Shown here: positions 24,358 to 31,856 of the stretch, piece by piece
How the letters are laid out: each line of letters starts with the position of its first letter
How positions within the stretch are numbered: the stretch's first letter is position 1
Virus record (IMG/VR): IMGVR_UViG_3300020580_000040
Coordinates: 1-35,073 of that record
Length of the DNA stretch: 35,073 bases
Source of the DNA: a virus
Strand: one strand, 5' to 3'
Program-made: the position numbers and the translations under genes
The notes under the pieces: generated by a model
What the model saw: only the letters and a program-made list of their open reading frames with translations
What the model was told of the DNA's origin: nothing
Database searches by the model: none

Positions 24358-24713
24358 AAGCATTTCTCTCAGGTATCAAACGCTGGTGGCTGCGGCGGTA
24401 TCGCGGCATTGTGGTGCCGCCGGCACACGCCAAAGGCCACGGCACGATCTGGCAGCAATGGCCGGCATGGCGTACCACGTTCTTTTGCCCGTGCGGCCAG
24501 GGCGGGGAATTCCTTCCGCAAGATTATGTGATTCGCGAACAGAATCACGTCGACGGCTGCCCTGGATTGATCGATGCAAACACACACCACTTTGCGGATC
24601 TGAATAAAACGCCATTGATGGATCTGCGGCCGTGCCAATGCCCGGTAACAGATGCCCGGTATATCAAGATCTGTCTCAACTGCCGCCGCGGCCACTGGAA
24701 GCAAGCACAATGA
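24354..24713 (+). CDS. Cys-rich zinc-binding protein
   Basis: 119 aa, AAGGG before the ATG. A basic N-terminus (WWLRRYR) is followed by CPCG, DGCPG, CQCP and CLNC, enough for one or two zinc sites. ATGA-coupled on both sides. Role unknown. Confidence 0.6.
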   Translation: MKAFLSGIKRWWLRRYRGIVVPPAHAKGHGTIWQQWPAWRTTFFCPCGQGGEFLPQDYVIREQNHVDGCPGLIDANTHHFADLNKTPLMDLRPCQCPVTDARYIKICLNCRRGHWKQAQ

Positions 24714-24919
24714 GCACAATCTATAAAACGAAGACGGTAGCGATCCCTGGCAGCGGTGTTTCTTTGTTCCATCTTGTGAAGGAATGTCTAGTTCTTTCCG
24801 TCACCAGGGGCGAGCCTATCGAGTTTGAGTTTAACGGCACATCGATAGTGGTAGACGCCGACAAAGCTGCCGGCGAGATCATGCGGGATCAATACGACAA
24901 CGCACGTCAAACAAAATGA
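24710..24919 (+). CDS. Small protein of unknown function
   Basis: 69 aa from ATG 24710 (ATGA with the preceding gene; an in-frame ATG at 24632 lies deep in that gene). Alpha/beta pattern with PIEFEFNGTSIVVDADK. ATGA-coupled downstream. Not recognised. Confidence 0.6.
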   Translation: MSTIYKTKTVAIPGSGVSLFHLVKECLVLSVTRGEPIEFEFNGTSIVVDADKAAGEIMRDQYDNARQTK

Positions 24920-25299
24920 TCCGCGAGAACACATACAGTCACCGCTACTATGGCCAGCCAATTTCCATGAGGATCCGATGCGGTACGCATTCGCTCTACG
25001 TGGACAATCGCGAGCTGTACAGTACCTATCGGCTATACGATTTGTACGGACGGATCATTCTCTGCCATGCTGTTCGCACACCGGATCCGGTGCCCGTTCG
25101 CCCCGCTCAGATTATCCACGCACGCACGATCCCCTGGTTTATGTGGCTGTACTACGCGATCCGTGATGCCATCCGCCAGCATCGCGAAAATCGCGAATTA
25201 AACGAATGGTTAGAACTGGACCAGATCCGTAGGGAAGCCATCCAGAAAGCCGTTAAGGATCGCGGTTTAGGCCGTTTCGAAAGGAGATACAATCGATGA
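24916..25299 (+). CDS. Unknown early protein with one hydrophobic helix
   Basis: 127 aa. The N-terminal half is Tyr/Arg-rich beta sequence. A short aromatic segment (IPWFMWLYYAI) could be a membrane or buried helix, and the C-terminal half is a charged helix. Coupled by ATGA on both sides. Confidence 0.6.
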   Translation: MIRENTYSHRYYGQPISMRIRCGTHSLYVDNRELYSTYRLYDLYGRIILCHAVRTPDPVPVRPAQIIHARTIPWFMWLYYAIRDAIRQHRENRELNEWLELDQIRREAIQKAVKDRGLGRFERRYNR

Positions 25300-25517
25300 G
25301 CACACCAGCCCCGCCAGGAAGCACAATCCCAGCGCCACGGCCGCCGAATTGTCCGCATTGCGATGAGTTACTACCAGAGCTCGGCTTGTATGCCTACCAG
25401 GTAAGCGGTTTTAAGATCCTCAATTTGTGGTGCGTGCATTGCGGGAAAGCGCTGCATTTCCAAATCTTTCAGGCTCGGCCGGATGAAGACGGCCCAAAGG
25501 TGCATCTGCCATCGTGA
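25296..25517 (+). CDS. Small zinc-ribbon protein
   Basis: 73 aa with a strong ribosome site (AAAGGAGAT) before ATG 25296. CPHC and CVHC pairs about 28 residues apart form a zinc ribbon after a Pro-rich start. ATGA upstream, GTGA downstream. Confidence 0.65.
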   Translation: MSTPAPPGSTIPAPRPPNCPHCDELLPELGLYAYQVSGFKILNLWCVHCGKALHFQIFQARPDEDGPKVHLPS

Positions 25518-25810
25518 AACGGCCGGCAAAAAAGCGGAAAGCGTTTCGAACGTCGCCATCGGTGCGGCTGCCGCGCGCGGCTGTCGAAAAGCTACAGTCT
25601 GAGCTCTGCCAGCGAAATATAGAGCTGCAGGCGGTGGGCAATGCGCTCGAGCGCGCGATCAACGCCTACGCGCGCCGGCACCAGATGCACTATGACGCGC
25701 TGCGGGATCTGATGGCCTATTTTGACAAAGTGAACGCCAGCCGCGGCGATTGGACTGTGGCCGATGTAAAGCGCATCGAAGAGATCCGCCTTCTTTCGAT
25801 TGGAGTGTGA
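25514..25810 (+). CDS. Helical basic protein of unknown function
   Basis: 98 aa from GTG 25514 (GTGA overlap). A basic N-terminus (KRPAKKRKAF) is followed by a long amphipathic helix region (about 22-75) suited to a coiled coil. Possibly a DNA-binding dimer; not recognised. Confidence 0.55.
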   Translation: MKRPAKKRKAFRTSPSVRLPRAAVEKLQSELCQRNIELQAVGNALERAINAYARRHQMHYDALRDLMAYFDKVNASRGDWTVADVKRIEEIRLLSIGV

Positions 25811-25813
25811 ACC

Positions 25814-26098
25814 GTGGACAAAAATGCACTAGCAAGCAAACTACTCTCAAGCCGAAATCTTCCGCCGATCGAGCCCAACGGCGATAAGCCCGCAGTCTAC
25901 GGATCGAAACTTAGTGAAGCCGGCAGCTATTTGAAGTCTGCGCGCATTTGCTTGCTCACATGGGTACGGCAGAACTATGTGAATGCGCCGAATGTAGACC
26001 ATAACACGGATGATGTGCGCGAACTGCTGTCAATGGCGCAGGATCTGGAAGACGCGCGCGCGCGGCTGGATGTGAAAGTGAGCATTCTCGGAAAATAA
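25814..26098 (+). CDS. Small helical protein of unknown function
   Basis: 94 aa from GTG 25814, 3 nt after the preceding stop. The C-terminal part is helical and acidic (DVRELLSMAQDLEDARARL). Directly followed, 2 nt later, by the DUF5131 gene. Confidence 0.5.
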   Translation: MDKNALASKLLSSRNLPPIEPNGDKPAVYGSKLSEAGSYLKSARICLLTWVRQNYVNAPNVDHNTDDVRELLSMAQDLEDARARLDVKVSILGK

Positions 26099-26100
26099 AA

Positions 26101-27012
26101 ATGGGTAAAACGTCGATCGAATGGACGGATGCAAGCTGGAATCCGATCGTAGGCTGTACGGAGATCTCTCCTGGCTGTGCCAACTGCTACGCTGCACGGC
26201 TGAGCGCTTCACGCCTGGCCCATAATCCTGCATACAATGGACTGGCCACGATCCAGACGGAAGGATCCTTGCGCGGCCAGCGGCATGTGCGCTGGACTGG
26301 CGAAGTGCGTTTCCTGCCCGAGCGGCTCGAGGAACCATTGCATTGGAAAAAGCCGCGGCGGATCTTCGTCTGCGATATGGGCGATCTTTTCCACGAAGAC
26401 GTTGGCATCGATCAGATCGTAAAAGTTCTCGATGTAATCGATAAATGCCCGCAGCACACATTCCAGATTCTCACTAAGCGCGCCGATCGGATGAACGGGG
26501 TTATGCGGCACTATCCAGTGAAGCCCAACGGATGGCTCGGCGTGAGCGTGGAAAATCAGACGATGGCCGATAAGCGCATCCCTTATCTGCTCGATACGCC
26601 GGCGGCGGTGCGCTTTCTTTCCTGCGAGCCGCTGCTAGGACTAGTGAAAATCGCCGAGCGACTATCGGCGCCTTGTAACTGCGCTCTAAAGAATAGCTTT
26701 GGCGAGTATGCCAGGCATGCCCCTACATGCCACGTTCGCCGGCGAATCGATTGGATCATCGCCGGCGGAGAAAGCGGCCCGCACGCCAGGCCAATGCCGC
26801 CGGATGCAGTGCGATCGCTGCGTGATCAATGCCAGGCAGCCGGCATACCCTTCTTTTTTAAACAGTGGGGAGAATTCGCGCCCACTCGAGGCACGGAAAG
26901 CGGCCGCCTATTCGCCGGCGTGAATATCGGCGATCAGCTCATGCTGCGCTACGGCAAGAAAAGATCTGGCCGGCTGCTGGATGGAAGGGAATGGAATGAA
27001 TTTCCTAAATAG
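26101..27012 (+). CDS. DUF5131 (phage Gp37/Gp68) family protein
   Basis: 303 aa, typical family length. The opening SIEWTDASWNPIVGC, the three-Cys cluster C19-x6-C26-x2-C29 (PGCANCYA), FVCDMGDLFHE, FQILTKRADR, SVENQ and the end FFFKQWGEF are diagnostic. The Cys cluster suggests an iron-sulfur site related to radical SAM enzymes, but the reaction is unknown. The family is frequent in phages and also occurs with the partner TcmP, which is absent here. Might modify DNA or RNA; neighbour of an ASCH gene. Confidence 0.9.
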   Translation: MGKTSIEWTDASWNPIVGCTEISPGCANCYAARLSASRLAHNPAYNGLATIQTEGSLRGQRHVRWTGEVRFLPERLEEPLHWKKPRRIFVCDMGDLFHEDVGIDQIVKVLDVIDKCPQHTFQILTKRADRMNGVMRHYPVKPNGWLGVSVENQTMADKRIPYLLDTPAAVRFLSCEPLLGLVKIAERLSAPCNCALKNSFGEYARHAPTCHVRRRIDWIIAGGESGPHARPMPPDAVRSLRDQCQAAGIPFFFKQWGEFAPTRGTESGRLFAGVNIGDQLMLRYGKKRSGRLLDGREWNEFPK

Positions 27013-27220
27013 ATTGTTCTATGTCAATCGCGCGATTCTGGCGGTGCTGGCGATCGCGGTGTGGCCGGTCTGGCCGGCGGGGTTTCTGGCGTGGATCCAT
27101 CTGCACCGCGAATTGATTCTCGGCATTCTGATCGGATCCGTGGCCGAGCTGCTGATAGTTTACGCTTCGCGCTGGACGTGGGATCGCGTCCAGTGGATGC
27201 GCTGGTTTTCTCATCAATGA
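26996..27220 (+). CDS. Small two-segment membrane protein
   Basis: 74 aa from ATG 26996 (GGAAGGG upstream), overlapping the DUF5131 end by 17 nt. Two hydrophobic segments (AILAVLAIAVWPVWPAGFLA and ILGILIGSVAELLIVYA) with Trp/Arg-rich flanks suggest an inner-membrane hairpin. Coupled by ATGA to the next gene. Holin or superinfection role possible, not shown. Confidence 0.6.
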   Translation: MNFLNRLFYVNRAILAVLAIAVWPVWPAGFLAWIHLHRELILGILIGSVAELLIVYASRWTWDRVQWMRWFSHQ

Positions 27221-27390
27221 AAATAAGGATCTTTTTCGATAGGAAAATTCTTCGGTGGATAGTGGTGCGCCAGGGAGAGAGATGGGTACAGGCATCTTCC
27301 CCTTTTCCCTGCTTTGCTTACGTGTGGCACTGTCTAAGGCTACATGCACCGCGGTTATCTAGCCATTTGCCAGGAATGTTTGGCGCATGA
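27217..27390 (+). CDS. Small basic protein of unknown function
   Basis: 57 aa from ATG 27217, bounded by ATGA overlaps on both sides, which is the main reason to accept it. Basic and aromatic with several Cys/His (CFAYVWHCLRLH). Confidence 0.5.
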   Translation: MKIRIFFDRKILRWIVVRQGERWVQASSPFPCFAYVWHCLRLHAPRLSSHLPGMFGA

Positions 27391-27821
27391 AAGCGCTTAG
27401 TCTATGGCAGCCGTGGGCATCGCTGATCGCGCTTGGCGAAAAGCGGATAGAGACACGCGAATGGAGCACGAAGCACCGCGGCTATCTCGCGATCCACGCG
27501 ACGGCAAAACTACCTCCGCGGTGGCTTGGCGCATCGCGTCACTCGGAAATGTTTAGAAACGAATTAGCGGACGTTTTTAATGTTCGCCGTGATCATGTAG
27601 AAGCGGCCACGCGGAAACTGCCTCTAAGTTCTGTGCTTTGTATCGTTAACCTGGTGGATATTCAGGAAACCATCCACGTGCGTGAAATCCTCTGCGAGCG
27701 CGAGCTTATTTTTGGAAACTACAAAGATGGGCGTTATGCGTGGTTTTTAGAGATAGTGGAAGTCTTCGAAACGCCGATCCACGCAAAAGGGAATCGCTTG
27801 ATCTGGAACTGGCAAAAATGA
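27387..27821 (+). CDS. ASCH-domain protein
   Basis: 144 aa. The ASCH signature is clear: MKALSLWQPWASLIALGEK, IETREW, RGYLAIHA at the start, then SSVLCIVNLVDI and YAWFLEIVEVF. ASCH domains have an RNA-binding-like beta barrel; some members are N4-acetylcytidine amidohydrolases. Here the substrate is unknown. ATGA-coupled both sides and near the DUF5131 gene, so a nucleotide or RNA modification role is an inference. Confidence 0.85.
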   Translation: MKALSLWQPWASLIALGEKRIETREWSTKHRGYLAIHATAKLPPRWLGASRHSEMFRNELADVFNVRRDHVEAATRKLPLSSVLCIVNLVDIQETIHVREILCERELIFGNYKDGRYAWFLEIVEVFETPIHAKGNRLIWNWQK

Positions 27822-28033
27822 GAAAACCGATTCAGATGCGCGAAGCTGGCCCACATCCCTGGCGGATCGCTGAATCCAAAGGCGGAAAATTGTTTATCTA
27901 CGCCGCCGGCGAATCACAGCCGATCCCGATCCTAAAAATGAAGAAACATCCCACCAGAAGGGAACTGGCTACCCTGCAACTGATCTGCGATGCCGTGAAT
28001 TATTTCCGCGAGCGCAATCCACAATATCGATGA
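27818..28033 (+). CDS. Small last gene of the early arm
   Basis: 71 aa from ATG 27818 (ATGA with the ASCH gene; an in-frame ATG at 27740 lies inside that gene). Basic, with PWRIAESKGGKLFIYAAG and a terminal helix LQLICDAVNYFRERNP. Not recognised. Confidence 0.6.
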   Translation: MRKPIQMREAGPHPWRIAESKGGKLFIYAAGESQPIPILKMKKHPTRRELATLQLICDAVNYFRERNPQYR

Positions 28034-28068
28034 AAGCCGCTCAATCCTGTTCTATTTAAGTAGAAAAA

Positions 28069-28123
28069 AAAGGGAAGTGCGGTCCAACCCTGCACGCCCC
28101 GAAGGCGCCACGCACTTCCCTTT
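28069..28123 (-). terminator. Hairpin terminator between the converging arms
   Basis: AAAGGGAAGTGCG (28069-28081) and CGCACTTCCCTTT (28111-28123) are perfect 13-bp arms. Read leftwards the stem runs into a T8 tract (28071-28064), the classic form for the late arm. A small inner stem GCC/GGC lies in the loop. For the early arm the T-tract is only TTT. Confidence 0.75.
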
Positions 28124-28173
28124 GCGTCTGGAACGTGTTGCCGCGAGTCTACCATTGCCGCGTGCAAAAGAAA

Positions 28174-28211
28174 AACGCGGAGCGCTTTGACGGAAGAAAG
28201 CGCCCCGCGTT
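28174..28211 (-). terminator. Second hairpin terminator
   Basis: A 15-nt arm pair with one mismatch (AACGCGGAGCGCTTT, 28174-28188; AAAGCGCCCCGCGTT, 28197-28211) and an 8-nt loop. Leftwards it continues into TTTTCTTTT. It backs up the hairpin at 28069. Confidence 0.7.
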
Positions 28212-28221
28212 GGGGGTTTGG

Positions 28222-28248
28222 GGATCGCTCTTGGGTAAAGAGCAATCC
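28222..28248. terminator. Third stem-loop next to the tRNA
   Basis: GGATCGCTCTT (28222-28232) and AAGAGCAATCC (28238-28248) pair with one mismatch around GGGTA. There is no T-tract; just 3' of the tRNA, so it may be a processing signal. Confidence 0.45.
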
Positions 28249-28256
28249 GCGAGAGA

Positions 28257-28331
28257 TGGTAGCGGCGGCGGGAATCGAACCCGCTACAGCGAGGTTATGA
28301 ATCTCGCCTGCATCCGGAGCAGCTCACCGCT
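28257..28331 (-). tRNA. tRNA-Met (anticodon CAT), CCA encoded
   Basis: 75 nt on the minus strand. Acceptor AGCGGTG/CGCCGCT (one G-U), D arm CTGC-TCCGGAT-GCAG, anticodon arm CGAGA-TTCATAA-CCTCG (A31-C39 mismatch), 5-nt variable loop, T arm GCGGG-TTCGATT-CCCGC, discriminator A and encoded CCA. The paired A1-U72 argues against an initiator; elongator Met or lysidine-type Ile2 cannot be separated by eye. It follows the last late gene by 6 nt, so it is probably cut from the late transcript. Confidence 0.85.
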
Positions 28332-28337
28332 TACAAA

Positions 28338-28676
28338 CTACGGCGCCGGTACGAAGCTGGCGATAAGCGTATCGGGCACAGTTGGCGGTGGCACCACAGG
28401 CGCCACAACGTCAAAACTGGCCGGCGCGCTCACTAGCGGCGGTGTCTGGCTGTTATCCGTAACCACTACGGTGACGGTTCCCACGGCGCCAGTGCCGTTG
28501 GGCTTAAAATTCGTTGGCGTAGTCTGATCCGCGCTGCCCGGCGTCACGATCACGGTGTTATTCGGATCCTGTACGTCAAGCGTAAACGGCCCCGCTGTCA
28601 ACGGGAATGGCTGGCCCTTAGCCGATTCAGCCAGTGCCAGATTCAGCCCCTTTAGATCGTTTGAATTGATCTGCAT
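28338..28676 (-). CDS. Small Ig-like domain protein
   Basis: 112 aa from ATG 28676, chosen because AGGAGGA lies 7-8 nt upstream. The frame is open back to a GTG at 28871 with a His/Arg-rich extension lacking a ribosome site, so 28677-28873 is taken as leader. The protein is beta-rich, with GPFTLDVQDPNNTVIVTPGS and GAVGTVTVVVTDNSQ, typical of bacterial Ig-like folds, and a Pro/Val tail. Perhaps a decoration protein; last gene before the tRNA. Confidence 0.65.
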   Translation of the reverse strand: MQINSNDLKGLNLALAESAKGQPFPLTAGPFTLDVQDPNNTVIVTPGSADQTTPTNFKPNGTGAVGTVTVVVTDNSQTPPLVSAPASFDVVAPVVPPPTVPDTLIASFVPAP

Positions 28677-28873
28677 TGCGAATGTTCCTCCTGATCGAAA
28701 ATCGTTGAGAGAGTAGCCGCCGCGGATGATCGATTCTGCAAGTACGGCAGAAAAGATTTGCCGGCTCACCGAGTTGATGCAAGCCGGCAGGAAGAATACA
28801 AATAATTCGCGCCGGTGTCTACCGTGATGATGAGGCCGGTGCCGCGGCTCGCGATGTTCCTTTTTAGACACAA

Positions 28874-29179
28874 TTAGGCTGCCGCGGGCGGTGGGGTGGC
28901 CGGCGGATCCGTAGAAATGGGCGGTTGGCCGAGTTTCTCGAGCTCGGCATTGATGGCCGAGATATCATCTTCCGCCAGCTTGTGGATGGCATCCAGCTCG
29001 GCGCCATCGGTTTGAATCAGAATCTGGTAGTCCACAGTTTCGGCACCCGTGGCGATCGAGCGGATCTCTTTCACTAGGCCGATAGCCAGGGGAATAACCT
29101 GGCCGGCGACGGGGATCCCGATGCTGATAATCTGCCCCGCATCGCTCAGCGCGCCCAAAATGTTTTTTGTAGTGCTCAT
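28874..29179 (-). CDS. Small protein with one hydrophobic segment
   Basis: 101 aa, AGAGGAG before the ATG. A hydrophobic helix (about 18-36, IISIGIPVAGQVIPLAIGL) is followed by an amphipathic helical region and a Pro/Ala tail. Similar-looking small proteins occur in phage lysis or capsid regions, but no function is known. Confidence 0.6.
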   Translation of the reverse strand: MSTTKNILGALSDAGQIISIGIPVAGQVIPLAIGLVKEIRSIATGAETVDYQILIQTDGAELDAIHKLAEDDISAINAELEKLGQPPISTDPPATPPPAAA

Positions 29180-29207
29180 GGCTTGTTTTCTCCTCTTTCA
29201 AAGTCTA

Positions 29208-29284
29208 GCGGAAAGTGCCGTCTACACGGCTTGCCCTTCACTTTCCGCCAGGCGTGGCCACTTATCGGTTTATGGTTTAAGTGG
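29208..29284 (-). promoter_or_regulatory. Two tandem intercistronic hairpins
   Basis: First stem GCGGAAAGTG (29208-29217) with CACTTTCCGC (29239-29248), extended inside by GCCGT/ACGGC. Second stem CCACTTA (29258-29264) with TAAGTGG (29278-29284). They fill the 109-nt gap between two late genes without a T-tract, so mRNA processing or stability is likelier than termination. Confidence 0.5.
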
Positions 29285-29288
29285 ATGC

Positions 29289-29729
29289 CTAAAATTTCTC
29301 TTCCTCAACGGCCGTTTCTTCATCTTCCTGCGTTTGTGGCCAGGTAACTTGCGGTGCCTGTGCCTTCGGTGCCGGCTCGAGCAAAATCAACGGCCGCGGG
29401 ATCAACTCTTCAATCGCTTCGCGAGCCACATCTTCCGTACAGGGGATTAGCCGATAGATCGAACCTGGCCCGAGCAATTGCGAAGACGCAGCGCTAGCCA
29501 GCCGCTTCACTTTAGCGCCGGCTGGCGTCCAGTTACTATCGATCCCGTCTTTAGCTGTGGTATAGCCTGGCCGGGTGAGTGTGTATTCCCGCTCAGCAAG
29601 TGCTGGCGTATCCACGCGGAAAAGGCATGCCGATCCGTAGGCTTCCGTGGTGACAAAGCCGATCGCCTTCTGATGGCCAAAGATCTCGACAATGGCCCAC
29701 CCTTCGAATGCGGCTTGTTTAGCTTCCAT
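29289..29729 (-). CDS. Conserved-looking phage protein of unknown function
   Basis: 146 aa. Residues 1-52 (FEGWAIVEIFGHQ, GFVTTEAYGSACLFRVD, EREYTLTRPGY) and SIYRLIPCTEDVAREAI form a pattern I recall from hypothetical proteins of many phages and plasmids. A small beta domain with a Pro/Glu-rich tail. No reaction known. Confidence 0.7.
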   Translation of the reverse strand: MEAKQAAFEGWAIVEIFGHQKAIGFVTTEAYGSACLFRVDTPALAEREYTLTRPGYTTAKDGIDSNWTPAGAKVKRLASAASSQLLGPGSIYRLIPCTEDVAREAIEELIPRPLILLEPAPKAQAPQVTWPQTQEDEETAVEEEKF

Positions 29730-29742
29730 TTGCGGAAAATCC

Positions 29743-30225
29743 TCAGAGGGAAAGGATTAGGCCAACAATACTGGTTAGATCGCCTATCAGCTTGTTTACG
29801 GTTTGCAGTGAGTTGGGATTCTTGATCCCTGTGGCGCCCATAGCGTTTAGGTGCTGGATCTGCGTCGAAATATTTTGAACGTAGCCGGCCACTTGCTGCT
29901 TGGCGCTAGCGGAAAAATTTTGTGGGCTTTGCCGCAGTACAGCTTCCGCAGCCAATTCCGCTTGATCAATCCTTGCCAGTACGCGCAACGCATTGGCGTA
30001 ATACGCATCTTCCAGCATAGTGCCGTTGTGCAAGTCAATCAGCGCTTGCCGTAGCGATGAAACCGTACTGGCCACTTTGTGCAAGTCCGCGATCGCGGAA
30101 TCCCAATTCTGTGCTTGCTGCAGCGTAACGCCTGGCGGCAGGTTGGTGACGTTCTTTACTCGAGCGGCACATCCAGAAAAGAAAAGAGCGCTGCCGAGAC
30201 ATACAGCCAAAAGTTTCCGTGTCAT
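29743..30225 (-). CDS. Lipoprotein, possible outer-membrane spanin-like component
   Basis: 160 aa. The signal peptide ends in the lipobox FSGC (Cys at about 19), so the mature protein should be lipid-anchored. The rest is helical with coiled-coil-like heptads (LHKVASTVSSLRQALIDLH) and ends hydrophobic (TSIVGLILSL). ATGA-coupled to the holin-like gene, so a lysis role is inferred. It is longer than usual outer spanins. Confidence 0.65.
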   Translation of the reverse strand: MTRKLLAVCLGSALFFSGCAARVKNVTNLPPGVTLQQAQNWDSAIADLHKVASTVSSLRQALIDLHNGTMLEDAYYANALRVLARIDQAELAAEAVLRQSPQNFSASAKQQVAGYVQNISTQIQHLNAMGATGIKNPNSLQTVNKLIGDLTSIVGLILSL

Positions 30226-30599
30226 TTTGTTTTCTCCTCAGTTGGGGACTGCGCGGGGACGGAAGTCGCTGTCAACTTATCCGGATTGCCGTTTCCACCG
30301 TTGGTGGTAGGCCGGGCGCCCACTGCACCGAGAAACGCGCCATTGACGGCGGAAAGGATACCCACCACGGTGGTCTGCACGGTAGGATCAAAATTCTTCC
30401 AATAGCGGATGAGCACCGCCACAAAAATCAAGTCTGTCATCCAGAGCAGCAAAAGTTGCCCGCCTTTGGATTCGAAGCTGTCCAGGAAGGATTGCCAGCC
30501 GGCCGCGCTTGGGTATTTGTTGCGGATGATCAGAGACAAGCCGATCGCCGCGCCAAATAGCGTAAGCGTATTTTCTTGGAACCATTGCCAAAGATTCAT
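30222..30599 (-). CDS. Holin-like membrane protein
   Basis: 125 aa with about three hydrophobic segments (TLFGAAIGLSLII, LLLLWMTDLIFVAVLI, VVGILSAVNGAFLGAVG) and a charged C-terminal tail. It lies between another small membrane protein and a lipoprotein, downstream of a lytic transglycosylase. ATGA on both sides. Holin inferred from topology and place. Confidence 0.6.
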   Translation of the reverse strand: MNLWQWFQENTLTLFGAAIGLSLIIRNKYPSAAGWQSFLDSFESKGGQLLLLWMTDLIFVAVLIRYWKNFDPTVQTTVVGILSAVNGAFLGAVGARPTTNGGNGNPDKLTATSVPAQSPTEEKTK

Positions 30600-30799
30600 T
30601 TCAGCGCTTTCCGTCCTGCCGAGACTACCACATCGCCCCAGGTATGGCGAGTGAACCAGCGGAAGATGCCACGCACCGCCAGAAGAAAGAAAAGCACGGC
30701 GCCAATCAGGATCGCGAAGCTGGCCAGGACGATCGCGCCCACCAGAACGTTGGCTGCAGCGTTTTCGATGGCTGCCACGATCATGTTAGCGTAGTCCAT
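30596..30799 (-). CDS. Small membrane protein, holin-like
   Basis: 67 aa with one long or two short membrane segments (NVLVGAIVLASFAILIGAVL, FFLLAV) and a basic C-terminus. Overlaps the transglycosylase gene by 19 nt and the next start by ATGA. Second holin or antiholin candidate. Confidence 0.6.
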   Translation of the reverse strand: MDYANMIVAAIENAAANVLVGAIVLASFAILIGAVLFFLLAVRGIFRWFTRHTWGDVVVSAGRKALK

Positions 30800-31371
30800 A
30801 GATCCATCCGCCGCATCGCGTTGGGCACGTAGTTGGGATCGGCCGTCTCCGCCGTGGGATGCCCGCCATTCCAGCAGTGGAGCATCGCACTAAAATCCTT
30901 TGTTATGTCCAGTTGGAAGTGCGTAGCAAACTGCGCCAGCATGCGCGTACACATGGCCATGTGTAGCGCGGGATCCCGCAGCCCATCGATCGTTTTGGTG
31001 CTGCCGCCTTCCAGGATGTGATACCCCATTATCTGCGTAAGCCCCCAGCTTGACGCCAAAGCATCAGCACGCTGGAAGGCATCAGCGGGGAGATTGGCAG
31101 GGACGTTTGTGGTAGGTAGAGAAACACCCGCGATGTATCCGACCAGGCTAACTCTCGAGATGCTGCCGTAAGCCGTCTTTCGTCCCAGAAGTACTTCCCA
31201 GAGAGCTGCAAGCACGCCTTTTTCTAATCGTTTTGCATTTTCGTCGCCGCCAGATTCATTGGCAATTAAAGCCGCCAGAAACGCCGCCGGCACACTCGAG
31301 TTATCCGCGGCCGTGGCAATCACGGTGCCCCACTTGTACTTGATGGATTGCATCAGCTCGAGATCGGTCAC
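30781..31371 (-). CDS. Lysozyme-fold lytic transglycosylase (endolysin candidate)
   Basis: 196 aa, no signal peptide. The SLT-type core shows the catalytic Glu39 in ALIANESGGD, ASSWGLTQIMGYH at 106-118 and a late HCWNGG repeat, all typical of lysozyme-like transglycosylases. It would cut peptidoglycan glycan strands. Followed by two holin-like genes and a lipoprotein, so it is the likely lysis enzyme. Confidence 0.8.
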   Translation of the reverse strand: MTDLELMQSIKYKWGTVIATAADNSSVPAAFLAALIANESGGDENAKRLEKGVLAALWEVLLGRKTAYGSISRVSLVGYIAGVSLPTTNVPANLPADAFQRADALASSWGLTQIMGYHILEGGSTKTIDGLRDPALHMAMCTRMLAQFATHFQLDITKDFSAMLHCWNGGHPTAETADPNYVPNAMRRMDLWTTLT

Positions 31372-31655
31372 GCCGGCACCGCCGTGAATCGCTTGAAACC
31401 GTTAACGAATTCCTGCCACTCTCCCCAGGATATTTTATTATTCGCGATCGCTACCAGATCGGCGTCGCTGATAGTCATTTTTCTACGATCCAACACAAAA
31501 GCGAAAGCGTAGCCCAAACAAAAAGCGATCCTAGAATTTCCAAGAGTTTCAGCATGAGCCAGGATATCCTGCGGGATTTTCGTGCTGCGGCCGGCGTATA
31601 TCTCGCACGCCTCTGCGAAAGGCCCGTTGGAACCAAAATATTGATCTCGCATCAT
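31368..31655 (-). CDS. Unknown small protein
   Basis: 95 aa from ATG 31655, chosen for its ATGA overlap with the hidden membrane gene; a frame open to 31730 overlaps that gene. Alpha/beta with SRIAFCLGYAFAFVLDRRK. ATGA-coupled to the transglycosylase gene. Confidence 0.6.
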   Translation of the reverse strand: MMRDQYFGSNGPFAEACEIYAGRSTKIPQDILAHAETLGNSRIAFCLGYAFAFVLDRRKMTISDADLVAIANNKISWGEWQEFVNGFKRFTAVPA

Positions 31656-31813
31656 TTCGCTGTCCAGCGCACGTAAGCCATGAAGCCCGTGGCGCCAGTG
31701 ATCAAGATCTGAATCACTGCCATTGGCCACATTTTAGCGGCCACCGCGATGATCACCGAAATGAAGGCTCCGAGACAGAGGATTGTCCAGGCAATAGCTA
31801 AGGTAAGTTGCAT
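31652..31813 (-). CDS. Hidden 53-aa two-segment membrane protein
   Basis: ATG 31813, TGA 31654-31652. Two hydrophobic segments (LTLAIAWTILCLGAFISVII and MAVIQILITGATGFMA) with Arg/Lys at the end suggest a membrane hairpin, small enough to be a holin or antiholin. The stop forms ATGA with the next gene. The ribosome site is weak. It fills what would otherwise be a 200-nt gap. Confidence 0.6.
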   Translation of the reverse strand: MQLTLAIAWTILCLGAFISVIIAVAAKMWPMAVIQILITGATGFMAYVRWTAK

Positions 31814-31856
31814 TTCGCGGAGAGATAAACACTACTTTAGGGGTTTGTCAACAAGT

